Origin: Dactylonectria macrodidyma
Taxonomy: Eukaryota; Ascomycota; Sordariomycetes; Hypocreales; Nectriaceae
Assembly: GCA_020744425.1 (NCBI GenBank)
Contig: JAGMUV010000004.1
Coordinates: forward strand, 4,154,001-4,218,000
Direction of reading: 5' to 3'
DNA length: 64,000 nt
A model generated the notes under the pieces. That model worked only from the letters and a program-made list of their open reading frames with translations, had not been told where the DNA came from and did not search any database. Shown piece after piece: positions 41,474-53,245 of the stretch (within the stretch, counting starts at the first letter, position 1; every line of letters starts with the position of its first letter). The position numbers and the translations under genes are program-made.

Positions 41474-43233
41474 ATGTTCCTCTCCACCTTGGTAATCACT
41501 CTGGCTCTTGCCGAGTCCTCTATTGCTCACGCGTGGAACACTATTCCTAGAACCGGCAGCATCATTGTTCAAGAGCACGTGCGCGCAAGGGCGGCTTTGA
41601 CTTCACTAGAGAGGAGACCGCGACAGGGTTTCACTCCCGGTTGACGATGGATGAGGGACACTACTAAGAAGATACAGACCAACCCTTCAGAGCCACCCTA
41701 TCAGCCGTGGCCAAGAAAGCGGATGCCATCGTCCATGCGATCCGAACGGACGTAATTGACACTATTTGGCGTGCTAACTCTACCTGCAACCTGATGGACA
41801 TGAGAGGTTTGCGGGCCAGATTTTCCCCTCGGCCCGTCCCTGCATCTCAGAAACCCAGTTCTGGAAAATCGTCAAAAGATATCCCAAAGGAGCCCTGTTG
41901 CATACTCATCTCATGGCAATGCTGCCTTTCGAAGCCTTGCTAGAGACTGTTGTCCATACTGAAGGCATGTCGATTTATGCATCTCAGAACGTAGCTACTG
42001 AAGGAGGCCGTTGGAACGCATCCATCACCTTTTCTCACCACAACACCACTATCCTAGAGGGTCTTTCGATTGACTCGTTCTTCTATGTGCCTAATACAGC
42101 TGTAGATATCAAGGCAGCAGCTAGAGTTTTTCCTGGGGTGAAGATGCTTTCCTCAGGTATCTAAAGTCGAAGATGGTGATCTCACCTGAAGAATCAATTC
42201 GCCATGAGCGTCGAGTGGATGACATCTGGCGACAGTTCCAAGCCGTCTTTTACCCAACCAGAAGTTTGTTTTCGTACGAGCCCGTCGTTCGTACGTTCTA
42301 TCAAAAGATGTTCGCATCATTGGTGGATGATGGGATCAGTTGGATGGAAATTAGGATAGGATATGCTAGTGGCATGTTGGTTCACCAAGGGGACGAAAGT
42401 CCTAATCCAGATTTGGAGTTTTGGTGGCAGGTCATGAAAGAGGAAATCACGAGATTCCAGGCAACTGAAAAGGGAAAAGACTTTTTGGGTGCCAGAGTAA
42501 TTTGGTCAGACTATCGAGGCAATGGCCAGGCTTCATTAATTGAGAGTAAGCTCCTTAGTTCCATTACCAAGGTTGGAGCAGTGCTGATATGAGTCCACAG
42601 GCATGAAGACAGCACTGGGCCGGAATGTCGAATTTCCTGAGTTATTCAGTGGCTATGACGTTATTGGAAGAGAGGAGCTTGGCCGCACCCTTACAAACAT
42701 GACTCCTGAACTTCTTTGGTTCCAAGACCAGGCTGCTGACGTGAACATCTCTCTGCCATTCTTCTTCCACGCCGGCGAAACCCTTGGCGATGGAGATGCA
42801 ACGTATGGCAACCTGTTAGATGACTCTTTTGCTTAGCACGCGGCGCATTGGACATGGATTTTCTCTGTATAAGCATCCCGAGTTGACAAAAAAAGTCATC
42901 GAAAGCGGTGGACTGGTGGAAGTCCGCCCCGTCTCAAATGAGGTTCTACGCCTGACATCGGATATTACACCATCTCCTGCCAGCCATGATTGCGCACAGC
43001 ATAACCACAGCCATCAGTAACGATGACCCTGCGATCCTGGGACAGGATGCGGCGGGTGTGAGTTATGACCTCTATCAGGTTGTTCAGGGTTTTGAAAATA
43101 TCGGGCTGGCTGGGTTGGTAAGTGCCATTCCTCTCATTATGAGATGCGGTCTTAACTAATATCTCAACAGGGTGCTCGAACACATAACAGTATCCGTTGG
43201 TCTAATTTCGAAGACCAGTCAGACGAGGAGTGA
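41474..43233 (+). pseudogene. Adenosine deaminase growth factor (ADGF/CECR1-like) pseudogene
   Basis: The plus strand encodes a secreted adenosine deaminase in pieces in different frames. A signal peptide (MFLSTLVITLALAESSIAHA) is followed by a stop near 41642. KADAIVHAIR to DTIW lies in one frame, then FWKIVKRYPKGALLHTHL in another. MVISPEESIRHE lies in a third, FFFHAGETLGDGDATYGN next, then TRRIGHGFSLYKHP, then ISNDDPAILG. At least four frame changes (about 41790, 42140, 42822, 42968) separate these blocks. Two normal introns (42546-42600 and 43118-43170) keep good splice sites. The metal and catalytic residues (HxH, HAGE Glu, GHG His, DD) survive, so decay is recent. The family converts extracellular adenosine to inosine. 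Sequencing error is possible but unlikely, given the intact neighbours. Confidence 0.8.
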
Positions 43234-44319
43234 ATGAGGGACATCCATCTTGCGGAGCGCAGCGATGGGGTCAAGGCTAAGCGTCTCCAAGCATAGAATC
43301 GATAGTGGGAAAAAGGTTTGCGAATGGATCGTACACGAGTTCAGAACTAGCGATGGTTCATTTGATGAGCAATGTTGCATCTGATAGGAAGGGTGCATTG
43401 TGATGTAAATAGAAGCTCTTGATTTCTATCTAACTGAGGGCTCGCGGCAGACCTATTTGTAGGTTGCCCTCATAGCTATGATAAGGTTCTCGGTAGACCG
43501 GATCCCAAGGGATCTGGGTCTTTGAGACCGGCTTGTTAGGAAGCTGGGTCTTCGAGACTGGCTTGCTAGAAAGCCGGGTCTTTGAGACCGGTTTGCTAGA
43601 GATCCGAGCCTTTGAGACTGGTCTTCAGTCTTCAAATAGTTGATAGATGTGACAAGCAACTCAGAAACCCAGAGGTGTCATCGGATGCGAACCAATGTGC
43701 TTTGGACCTGCGTTGAGCTGTACGATGATGCCGGCAATGCACAGGACGTTGTATCGTCAGAATCTCTTGTCACGATTTGGGAAGAATTAGTGAAAGAAGC
43801 GAAGAACCAGTTTGTGTTTCACATTTTCCATCAAATGTGGACTGATATGGATTAGTCTCGACAGAATTGGGAGGGGAGGAATATGAGTATTAGCAGCTAT
43901 TCGCACAGTAAACTATTGCCATTTACATTGCATTTCTATATAGGCCCCATTCTCCTTGCTTAGCAAGAGTGATCGTAATTAAGATTATAAGGATGTAAAA
44001 ATATCAGAGGTAAAAGAACTAAATCAGGGTGGTATTATGCTAACTTAGAGATAACTTTGCTGTAGTTAAGCTTAGCGGCTATTGATGTGCTGCGTAAATA
44101 GCACTATTTAATTATGCAAATAACAATACTCAGGCACATAAGAGCGGAAAATTGTCGCAATTCAATTTGTTGATCTCAACCCTGCTCCAATTTGAGGTCT
44201 TCGTAATTAACATTAGAGGCGTATAACTACCCCATGAAAAGCATATAAATCACGAATAGGTACGGAAGACTCCTAATACAAATTCCGTGCTGTGCTGCCC
44301 AGTAGTGCGCGAACAATCT
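43234..44319. other. Spacer containing a 30-bp tandem array
   Basis: AT-rich apart from the tandem repeat. A 56-codon plus-strand frame at 43685-43855 has an ATG but no motif and is not called. Confidence 0.5.
43511..43630. repeat. Four 30-bp tandem repeats with hairpin cores
   Basis: Units 43511-43540, 43541-43570, 43571-43600 and 43601-43630. Each contains an inverted core of the type GGTCT-TTG-AGACC with small changes. The 30-bp length keeps any reading frame open; on the minus strand it gives a ten-residue repeat. No host gene was supported. Confidence 0.85.
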
Positions 44320-47300
44320 TTAAAACATGTCTGTCAAGCCACCTGCATCAAAGGGATCTCCAAAATCGTCCCTCCTCGCCAATTGGCCACTCTCTTCACC
44401 AGTCTCATCCTCGTCCTCAAGGCCCGACTGCCACGGTCGATATAGCGGTTTGAGTTTCCACTGCCAATCAGGAGAGTGACTTCCACCCGCAGCTTCTATA
44501 CCCTCTGCCATGTCGTTATAGCCATTGACTGATGCCCAGTCTAACGGGGTGAAGCCCTCTTCGTCTGTGGGCGATGGGTTGATTCCTGGTACCCTCAAGA
44601 GGGCGTTGGCTGCTACTCGATTTCCTGTCATTCCCGCGGTGTGAAGAGCCGTATATCCGCGATAGTCACTGCCGTTCACGTTAACGCCTATTCCAGCAAA
44701 TGCTTTGATCAGCCACTCGACTGAAGACAAGACGGGCTGGGCTTCCGTAGAATCAATCTCTCCGTCGACTTCAACTTCTTCGACAACCTCATCCAAATCA
44801 CGAACAACGAGTTTCTTACGATGAACCCAGTGACAGAGGTAGTGAAGCGCTGAGCGTCCAAAGCGATCGGTGTGACCGGCCTGTCGGGCAATTTCTGACC
44901 GGGAGCATTTTGAGTGAATGAACCTGACTAAGTATTCCACCGTCTGAGCATTCTCACTCAGCACTCCTAGAAGAACAATGTTTCTCTCAAACTTGTCTTT
45001 GAGGTCCCATCTTGCCCCGCGCTGGATGAGCGTTTGTGCGCACTCGACAGATCCGCCCATGAGAGCATGGTGTAGTGGCGTAAAAGATGAACTATCTCGT
45101 TTATTGAGGTCAACGCCAATGCCTAGCAAGACAGACACAGCGGGCTCATTCCCAAATATGCATGCAAAGTGTAGAGGCGTTCGGCCTTTGGTATCTTTAG
45201 TATTAACCTGAGGCTGAAGAATCGGGAGACACTGCCGGATAAAGCTGTCGGAGTGCCACATGACGAGGTAATGCAAGAGACTCCTTCCTTCCAAGTCAGA
45301 CTTGTACGTGCCAAAGTCTCTGATGGGCCCCTCTAGGAGAAGGCTAACGATTGCGCGATGGCCTTGTTCGGCAGCGACGTGAATGGGGAGTTTGCCAAAA
45401 TTGTCTCGGATAGAATAACTCGCGCCAGCTTGGAGCAAGCTCTTGCAGGCAGCTTGGTTCCGATACTCGGCTGCGACATGGAGAGCGGTGCGTCCATCGT
45501 GAGATACGATATTCAGCCAAGATGCAGGCTTGGTTATGAGAAGGGACGATAAAGAATCCCAATGAAGCTCGCTAGCCCAATGAGCAATCGTTCTGCCTCT
45601 CGAATCGGTGGCGTCGTCATCGACTGAGAATTGTCGGACCAGCACATTGACTATCTGTTCCCAGTCTTGTTGAGTGCAGAGCATAAGGAGCTTTGACCCA
45701 TGATCGTGCGACCTCTGTAGAACGGAGTAGGGAAGCTTTTCTAGGATCCGCGCCACGCGTTGCTTCACGCCGTGATACGCGTATCGTTCTAGTAAACTGA
45801 AACCGTCTCTGTCAATCAAGACAGCTTTTCTTGGATCACGAGCGAGAATCAGGTTTTCTACAGAGTGCCATCGAAGCGACGCAGCTCGGTAGATGAATGT
45901 CCGCGGAGTCTCGTCCTCGATGGGATTGCCATACCAATTAAGCTGCACTGGGCCAGGGAGAATGCGATCCTTGTCGAACCAGTTTTCGGGAACGTCGGAC
46001 CGGGCGATGAGCTTGACGGTGCTGTCTTGGGACTTGCCTTCAGAAAACACTTGGTCCAGAGCGTTGAGCCCTTGGCTATTCTGGTCGTAGATGTCAACGT
46101 CCTTGCGACGGAGAAGCTCAAACGTGACTTCCTGAAGCTTCGGTTGTGATAAGCACCACTGAAGTGCCGTCCAGCCCTTTTTACTTTTTGCATTGACTTC
46201 CACACGAGGATCACCCAGTAATCGTATAATTAGGGATGGATCAACTTCAGCTTCGAGAGCAAGGTGAAGTACATCATCAACCGACTGGTCCGCCGACCTT
46301 AGCCGAGTGTTGTCATTGGCCAAGAGCATTTCTAGAGACTGTTTCCGATCCTCAAGCAGAGACCATAGCAACGGTGTCCAGCCACGGCAATCAACCCCAT
46401 TGACATCTTCCCCGCGATGGACTAGATTAGAAAGCACAGCAGGATAGTCTCCCGCCTTCAAGATGAAGTGCATTGGAGGCAGACGAGAGAACTGATCAAC
46501 GTTGGCCCAGAAGGGACCGCGGTGGTATTTCGCCATGCCTAAAAGGGTGGCAACCATAAGAAAATACTGAGACTGGCGGAGTAGGGCAAAATTAGTCAGT
46601 GAATTGCTCACTTCAGGATCAGACGATCCATGGTCGCAATGGTAGTTCCAGTAAAAGACGCAGTACGCGAACAAGCCTCGGGTGCGTTCATCCAACTCTG
46701 TCTGACCCAGTCTCAGCATGGCTTTGCCGATTCTTTCAGAAACCTCGGAGTCATTCTCGAAGGCGTCGGTGTCGTCGTACTTGCTAAAATCGAAGGAACC
46801 GAAAAGCTCCTCTCCTCGGAGAGAGTTGATAAACATGTCCCTCATCCTATCCGCCATGGCCACCCGCGCAATGTCGCGGAACTTGACCAGGTCTCTGAAG
46901 CTGAGGACTGTGATGCAACTCTTGGCCAACTCAGCGTCGATGTCTGCTTCGCGAACGAGGAACTTGGAGAGAACTCCTGAGCTGGCGTCTGATGGCTGAG
47001 GACCTGGAGACGTGAGGAGCTCCTTGACAGTAGTGTGGGCGAATCTGACATTCAAATCTGGATCGACGCGGAGCAAGTACCCAAAGGCTTGGTCGAACTG
47101 CGTGTCAAAGTTGAAGCCGAGCGCGTTGTTGAGGTCAGACCAAGTCCTTTGACCGGTACTGATGGCTACGGCGTGCTGAAGCTCACTCAAGGTGAGAGGT
47201 TTGCGAGAACCAAGCACCCAAGTGAAGCCGATTTTTGCAACGTCTTGTGCGTCTTCTGGTATCCTCTCGAGAAGAGAGCAGTACAATGCCTTCGCCTCAC

Positions 47301-49226
47301 CGGATAGTCTGCGAAGACCTTCGAGCCGAGACTTGATGACTTGCGCCGACCAGTACGAAACTCCGGCTGTAAAGTGGCGCCAGGCCAGAGACGCTTGTAG
47401 AAAATTGCCCTCGGAAATTTCCAGCATTGAGTCTTCGATGAGGTTCTGATACTGCCACGGAATGGTCCCGCTGGAGCAGAGATCTTCTAGTTTGGCGTTG
47501 ATAAAGTGCCGCACATCTTCAAAGACGACGTCTTGCCGTCGAATATCGATCCACGCTACGGAGTTGACAACGCCTCGTGCTGAAGGACCACTGCGATCGC
47601 AGATGATGAATTTGAGCTTTTGACCAAGATCACCTGATACTAAGCGTTGAATTCGTTGAATCAGTGTATTTCGAGACTGTTCCTGAACCTCGTCAATAGC
47701 ATCGATGAGGATCCAAAAGTCAAAATCAGGACTGCGCTGTAAGACTGTAGTTAAAAGCCTCCAAATAAGGTGGTACTTGTCCTTGTCCGAGTCATGGTCG
47801 CCGATAGCCTCCATATCTGATTCACTCAGGTAACGGAACAGATTCTTGCTGTGAGAGAGGGCCTGGTACAAAAGAGACTGTGCAATTTGCAAGTCGGAAT
47901 CTCGTAGCCACTGCTTCGAAGTGCAAAAGAAGAAGGCAACTATGGACTCCCTGACAGAGATTTCTGTGTTCTTCTGGAGCCAGCGCCGGAGATTTTCGAT
48001 GAGAAACCTGGAGATGGTTGTTTTGCCGATGCCTGGGGCTCCAGATATCCATAGAATCCGGTTCTGGCGTTGATCTCGCCACTCTTGGAAGACAGAGCTC
48101 TCGGTGATCCATGAACAAGTACCGGGGCTTGGTCGAGGAACGCTCCTTAGGACCTCATCCGGGTCGATAGTCTTGATGGAACGCAGAAACTGATCTCGCA
48201 GTGGGCTCTGAGTGGTATGAGCGCGGTTAAGGGCATTCTCGACCATTTCTACAATGCAGTCAAGGACCATTTGGTATTTCTCATTCCTCATGTTTGAGAA
48301 TTTGCACATTGATCGATGATCGGCCTCGATGGGAATGGGGATCTCGTTGGGCAGGCCGATGACTGCGGAATCCTCCTCCACTATCAGACCTGATCGTTTG
48401 GTGGGTTGACGCTCATAGATAGAAAAGATTCGGTGCAAGGACTCGGAACGCTCGATGAACTGCGTACAAGTGGCACCCAGCATTGCTGATTTTCGCTTGA
48501 GATCTTCTAGAAGCTGCGTGCGAATAGACCCTAGTGTCAGAACGTCGGCCAGCTTTCCTAGCAAATTTCCCCAGTAAGCCGTGTCGGATCCGCGGTGAGG
48601 AGTGCCGAGGAACATGATGCCAAACGTGTCTCTCGTGATGGAACTGTATCGCCGGCTTCTCTCATGAGCAATAGCGAGCGCCCTTTTCACGATAACGCCC
48701 CCGAGGCTGTGGCATATAAACAACAACGGCCGCTTCTCCGTGTGCCCGAACTGCCGTCGTTTCGCCATCAACCTCTCGAGCAGCGTTCTCGAATGATCGT
48801 CGACACCAGAGGCCGAGCCAGCAAAGGCGACGCGCGAGTTATACCCGTAAGTGAAGATGCGCGCGTAGGGAATATCGAGCGGCAGAAAGTCTGCGAGCCA
48901 GAGTTTCCCATCTTGAGCCCAAGTTTTGTATGCTTTTCCATTGAGGCCGTGGACAGCGACAATGCTAAGTTGAGATGGTCAGCAATTTGACAAGGGTTGG
49001 AGAGTCAGGCCACGCACTCAACCTTGGTCCCTTGAGCGTCGAAGTCGTCGCTTTTGAGTGGCCATAATTGGAATAGACCAAATAGATCATCTTCGTCGGC
49101 ATGCGAATCAGATGGTGTTGCCTGCGTCAATGTCGTGGAATGAGAAGTCCGACCCGCTTCGCTTCCCATCGAAGGACCATCATCATCAACAGAAGATTTC
49201 GAGAATCGCTCAATAAGCTTATCCAT
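44320..49226 (-). CDS. NLR-type STAND protein: lipase-like + NACHT + ankyrin repeats
   Basis: Model complement(join(44320..48964, 49018..49226)), 1617 aa. The 53-bp intron has a GTGCGT donor; the join gives TKVDIVAVHGLNG. Residues ~70-290 form a lipase-like alpha/beta-hydrolase domain with the nucleophile in ICHSLGG (Ser156) and GTPHRGSDT. The NACHT NTPase follows, with Walker A GAPGIGKTT (378-386) and Walker B-type FWILIDAIDEV (about 486-496). About a dozen ankyrin repeats fill the second half (for example GRTALHVAAEYRNQAACKSL and GRTPLHFACIFGNEPAVSVL). In fungi this architecture belongs to NLRs implicated in non-self recognition and programmed cell death. The hydrolase would be the effector, NACHT the switch and ankyrins the sensor (inference). 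Acidic Ser-rich N-terminus, no signal peptide. Repeat copies look divergent rather than near-identical. Confidence 0.9.
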
Positions 49227-49744
49227 AGAAGGTGACCTATTTGAGTCTTGAATCTGAGGGATCTGTTGTAGGTGCTAGATACGAGGTAGTGCATGGGTGG
49301 ATGGAGAAGGGCAACGCTTGGCTTACCCCTCTCGCTAACTCGTATCGCGACCTGACGGCATGCAGGCTAACTGAATAATCACACGCACTTATTCAGGTCA
49401 AAGCGTCACGTGAACTCAGGCCAGTAAGATGCGATCATAAATGCCCTTGGAATATGTGACTTTCCTGCCTCCATTATAACGGTCGGTGACCTAGCTGTAT
49501 GTCTCATTGCGCGCAGAGAAAGTAAAGGCCAACCGCAATGAATAGGGTAATCAAGATCAATCACCTTTTATTAGTTCTGATGTGAATGTATTGATTATCA
49601 TTATGCGAATGACGTTTGGCAACCAGCACCATCCCCGTCGTACGGCTTGCAATGGGGCAAATCATTGGCTTAGGTTGACGGAGCATGTTCAACTAGTACC
49701 ATATTTGACTACGACTGAAATGAGTAGAAAGGTGCACCCAGTTA
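49227..49744. other. Promoter region of the NLR gene
   Basis: No gene. It separates the NLR start from the stop of the DUF3632 gene on the same strand. A CACGTGA-type motif lies near 49408. Confidence 0.5.
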
Positions 49745-50746
49745 TCAATCCACCCAGTTTACGTCAACGTCGATATCATCAGCATCCACACTATCCTTCC
49801 CAGTCCTCTTCAGCTCCTCAAACATAGCTGCCTGGAGCCTTTCCGAGAACCTAGCCTCGCCTGGAACGTCGTAGAATAATTCACGGCCGGTGTTGATCAT
49901 AACCATGAATCCCTTCTTCCCTTCCTTGGCCACATCTGAATCAGAACTGTGACTGAGCTCCTGGAGGCGTCGTCGCCAGAACAACCATCGCTTCATGCTG
50001 AACCCAGGCTCTTTGATGCCTGACTTGCGTGTTAGTGCAGCAGGTGTCTGTACTTGGGCCGTTGATCGCTCCCCGAAGGACCTCTTAGTAGCTGAGAACG
50101 CGAGAAGCTTGTGTCGACAATGGCTGATCCAAACAACGGCCACCGGGAGAAGAGCGGCAAATTTATCTCGGTCATCCGTCTCGAGGACTTCACGCAGATA
50201 CCAGAGTGCCGTGTGTCCAATTGAATCTCCGTAAATACCAGCTTCCAGGGCCTTGGCTGAAAAGGAAGCAAGGCTGGACTGCTGAGCAACAGTTCCAGTC
50301 GATAGAAGCTGCTCCCACGAGGCATGCAAGCTATTGACAAAGCCATAAGATTCCCAAGTCGCCGCGGTAGGCTCGGTCCTGTGTAGAACCCTGTGAAGTG
50401 AGTCGAATTCCTTACTCCACATTATCAGTGTGATCAGATGCTCCTGAAATGGATCGTCCTTGTCGAGGGCTTTGGCCATCTCAATGACCATGTACCAGAT
50501 GAGATCAAGCTTTCGCTGTACAGGTTCAGACGGCGATTGAGTGGAGCCGTCCTTGATGAAGAGGATGATGAAGCTGAGAATAGAATCCAACTCGGAACGC
50601 TTTTCCTCTTCCTTCGAGAGTTTCATGGCAGACACGAACGACTCTCGGAGTTCCCGAACAACGCGTGCCTCATCGGACTGGACAGGCCGCCCAGTTGACG
50701 AGTCGGCTGACAACTCGGTTGCAAACTGCTCATTTGGCGTTGACAT
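49745..50746 (-). CDS. DUF3632-like hypothetical protein
   Basis: Single-exon 333-aa soluble protein resembling the fungal DUF3632 family. It has an acidic N-terminus, a helical region (DLIWYMVIEMAKALDKDD, then HLITLIMWSKEF) and the W-rich segments WESYGFVNSLHASWEQLL and GHTALWYLREVL. These patterns fit that family of unknown function. The C-terminus is rich in acidic residues and ends VDADDIDVDVNWVD. There is no signal peptide, transmembrane segment or catalytic motif. It lies directly upstream of the NLR gene on the same strand with a 518-bp gap, so each probably has its own promoter. Confidence 0.72.
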   Translation of the reverse strand: MSTPNEQFATELSADSSTGRPVQSDEARVVRELRESFVSAMKLSKEEEKRSELDSILSFIILFIKDGSTQSPSEPVQRKLDLIWYMVIEMAKALDKDDPFQEHLITLIMWSKEFDSLHRVLHRTEPTAATWESYGFVNSLHASWEQLLSTGTVAQQSSLASFSAKALEAGIYGDSIGHTALWYLREVLETDDRDKFAALLPVAVVWISHCRHKLLAFSATKRSFGERSTAQVQTPAALTRKSGIKEPGFSMKRWLFWRRRLQELSHSSDSDVAKEGKKGFMVMINTGRELFYDVPGEARFSERLQAAMFEELKRTGKDSVDADDIDVDVNWVD

Positions 50747-51462
50747 TATGTGATAAGTAAATATGTACTACAAAGGGTCGAAGAAGCGGAGGAAGAATTT
50801 CTATACTGGTAGAAATGTTGTTGACGGGTGTGTTGTGTTGGTTAAATAGTTCTTGGCTGTTGCATCCACATGGCGTGTTGTTGGGAATCATTACTGGGTT
50901 GAGTATAGACATTAGGCAGCCATCTCTAGGCAGCCGCTTACATAATGTAATTTTTTCGTCTGTTTTTCTTTTCAATCGAGCTGGCAATGGTGCGTAGGTT
51001 CTTTCGAATGCCCCAGTTCGACAGTCTTGAGCGTTCTGTCTACACGTTCTGTCTACAAAGATGAGGCAATGTGAAGCGAAAGGAAACCGCCCGCTATTGG
51101 TTGGCTCTAGTGACATGCGTCTCCTATTGGCTCAAATGACCCACCTTTTCACTTAATCCTGGTCGCCCAGGAAGCAACAGAAGACCAGATCTACAGGTCA
51201 CGATATTGCGTCACATTCATGAAAAATTAAATATCACATTCTCAATAGTCTAGTTACAAATACTCATTGAGCACTTAAATACCTGGCGCAAGGCAGGATG
51301 TGCATACCGTGAAGAATTCCAAACCCTTTTACAGTGACGACATGGCGCTGTCCTTGGGGTAAGAACGCCTCATCGAGATTTGGTTTCGTTCATGGTGTTC
51401 CACATTTGAAAGTAAACGCATCCCACTTGATGTATTAAGTTATGTTCTTGCCCCATATTGAC
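50747..51462. other. Intergenic region
   Basis: Contains the 5' flank of the DUF3632 gene and the 3' flank of the Thr-rich gene. No other feature was seen. Confidence 0.5.
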
Positions 51463-53245
51463 TTAGCTGAAGTACACCCCACATCTTCCAGGACGACCGG
51501 TGCAAACAGGAGGGTTTGGGTTAGGGTACTTCGTCTCTCTAATTACAATTGTTCGCGTACTGGTAACAACTTCGCCGCACTCTGTTGTTGTAATACTGAC
51601 AGTATCAGTAGTATAGACAGTCTCAGTAGCAGCTGCTGGGGTCACAAAGATGGTGACCGTAGCAGGAGTAGGCGCAATTCTAGTGGTGGTATTCTCCAGG
51701 ATCGTGCGTGTCGAGGTAGTTGTGGTTGTTGAAGTCGTAGTAGATCGATCAGCAGTGGAGGTGATTGTCTCTGTAGTGGTGGGTGTGGTTGTAACAGTGG
51801 CATCCACGTCAGAGCAGACCGTAGTAGTAAGGGGATCGGGAAATACGGTCGTGGTATCAGTGACTATGCTCGTCTCATATTCAGTAGCGGCTGTTGTAAC
51901 AGTGACCGTAGGAGTAGCAGCAGTTTCAACCTCGGTCGCGGTGTTCGTAACCGTCTGTATCTCTGTATCCGAGTCGTAGCTGCAAGTTGTAGTAGTTGCT
52001 GGATCAGGGGTGACAGTCACAATGTCTGTTGTCTCGATTGTACGTCCAAGGTTCTCAGTAACGCTGACGGTGGACACTTGAGTGACGGTGCCACTGGCAA
52101 TTGTTGTTGTCGCGGCGACATTGCAGTTGAGTGTGCCCGCTGCTCGCCTTTGGAGCCGGCCCGATTGATCATTAACGACACAGAGCCGTGTCACGGTTGA
52201 AGTGGCCACGACAGTCTCAGTGATAACACGAGGACCGTCTGTTACCGTGAAGACACTGGTAATTGTGCCAGCTGGCAAGGTCTCCGTAGTTGTGGTCCTG
52301 TCACCAAAGACGGTAACCTCATCAGGGTTGTCGTAAATGGTTTGAGTCAAGTACTCTGTCGTAGACACACACTCGCTGGCAGTCTCGATGAATGTGGACG
52401 GATCAGGAGTCACTGTGCTTGTCGCGAACTCGGTACTCTCAGGAGCAGCCTCCGTCAAGGTTCCAGTGGTGCAGAGATTGGTCGATGTTTCTTGTGCAAC
52501 GTTCGAAGTAGATGTAGTAGTCTCTGTTGCAGTCTCCGTTGTGGTCTCTGTTTCAACGGTAACCTCGGCGTCGGGTGTGGTCGTGGTAGTTGTCGTCTCA
52601 GATTCGATCTGGGTCTGGGTAATTGTCCCGTCGACGCATCGGCTGCTCGTGGTCACGACGGGCAGTGTTGATGATGTCGTCTGAGTGATGGTTGTGTCGC
52701 TTGAGATGGTTACTGTAGCAGTGGCTGTTTGTGAGACAGTTGCCACTGAATAGACAGTGCTCTGAGTATTAGCTGCGAATGTGATTTTTTGAGTGGTTGT
52801 CGTCGCCAGGGCAGATCGAATCCCGAAATGGGTAATGGTCACCGGAGAGCCGGGTTTCAAACTTTTGGTGTAAGCCAAGAATGTAAGTAGGACAGTTTGG
52901 AGCGAATTGGCGACAACAGTTGATCCCGCATTTGGAAGTTGGCCGGTCGTAGTCGAAACAATACCATCGTTCCGGGTGAACGCAAGGTTTGCCTTCTCAA
53001 CCTCCGCATAGCAGGGACTGAAACAACTGCGGTCAGCTTGCAACTCCGTCGAATAAAAGGCAAGGAACCCACCAAACAACAAATTCTATGGTGAAAAGGT
53101 TGGTGCCACTGGTGTCAAATATGCAAACTCCGTCCTGGCCCTGACCATATGTTGGAATCAGTGTGTCACAGGGGTAAGCGCCACAGTCAGCGGCAGCAAT
53201 ACCCAAAAGACACGCCCAAAGGGCGAGAAGGTATGAAGCAATCAT
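51463..53245 (-). CDS. Secreted threonine-rich low-complexity protein
   Basis: Model complement(join(51463..53017, 53073..53245)), 575 aa. The signal peptide MIASYLLALWACLLGIAAA is followed by DCGAYPCDT. A 55-bp intron (GTGGGT donor, CTGAC branch) joins FTIEFVVC to PCYAEVEKANL in phase. A small Cys-containing N-terminal domain leads to about 400 residues of TTTxT(V)T repeats with regularly spaced Cys and Pro-Asp pairs (for example VTPDPATTTTC and FPDPLTTTVC). An RRAAG site (QRRAAGTLNC) sits in the middle and could be a Kex2-type cut. The C-terminus ends VCTGRPGRCGVYFS, with no GPI tail. It is likely O-glycosylated and located in the wall or secreted. No catalytic domain. Confidence 0.75.

Noticed and set aside
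41474..43233. RIP (repeat-induced point mutation) as the cause of ADGF decay
   Set aside because: The damage is frame changes, not widespread C-to-T stop codons.
43685..43855. 56-codon plus frame after the 30-bp array
   Set aside because: It has an ATG but no motif, promoter or neighbour support.
51650..52684. Plus-strand Val/Ser-rich frames
   Set aside because: Shadow of the Thr-repeat gene on the minus strand.
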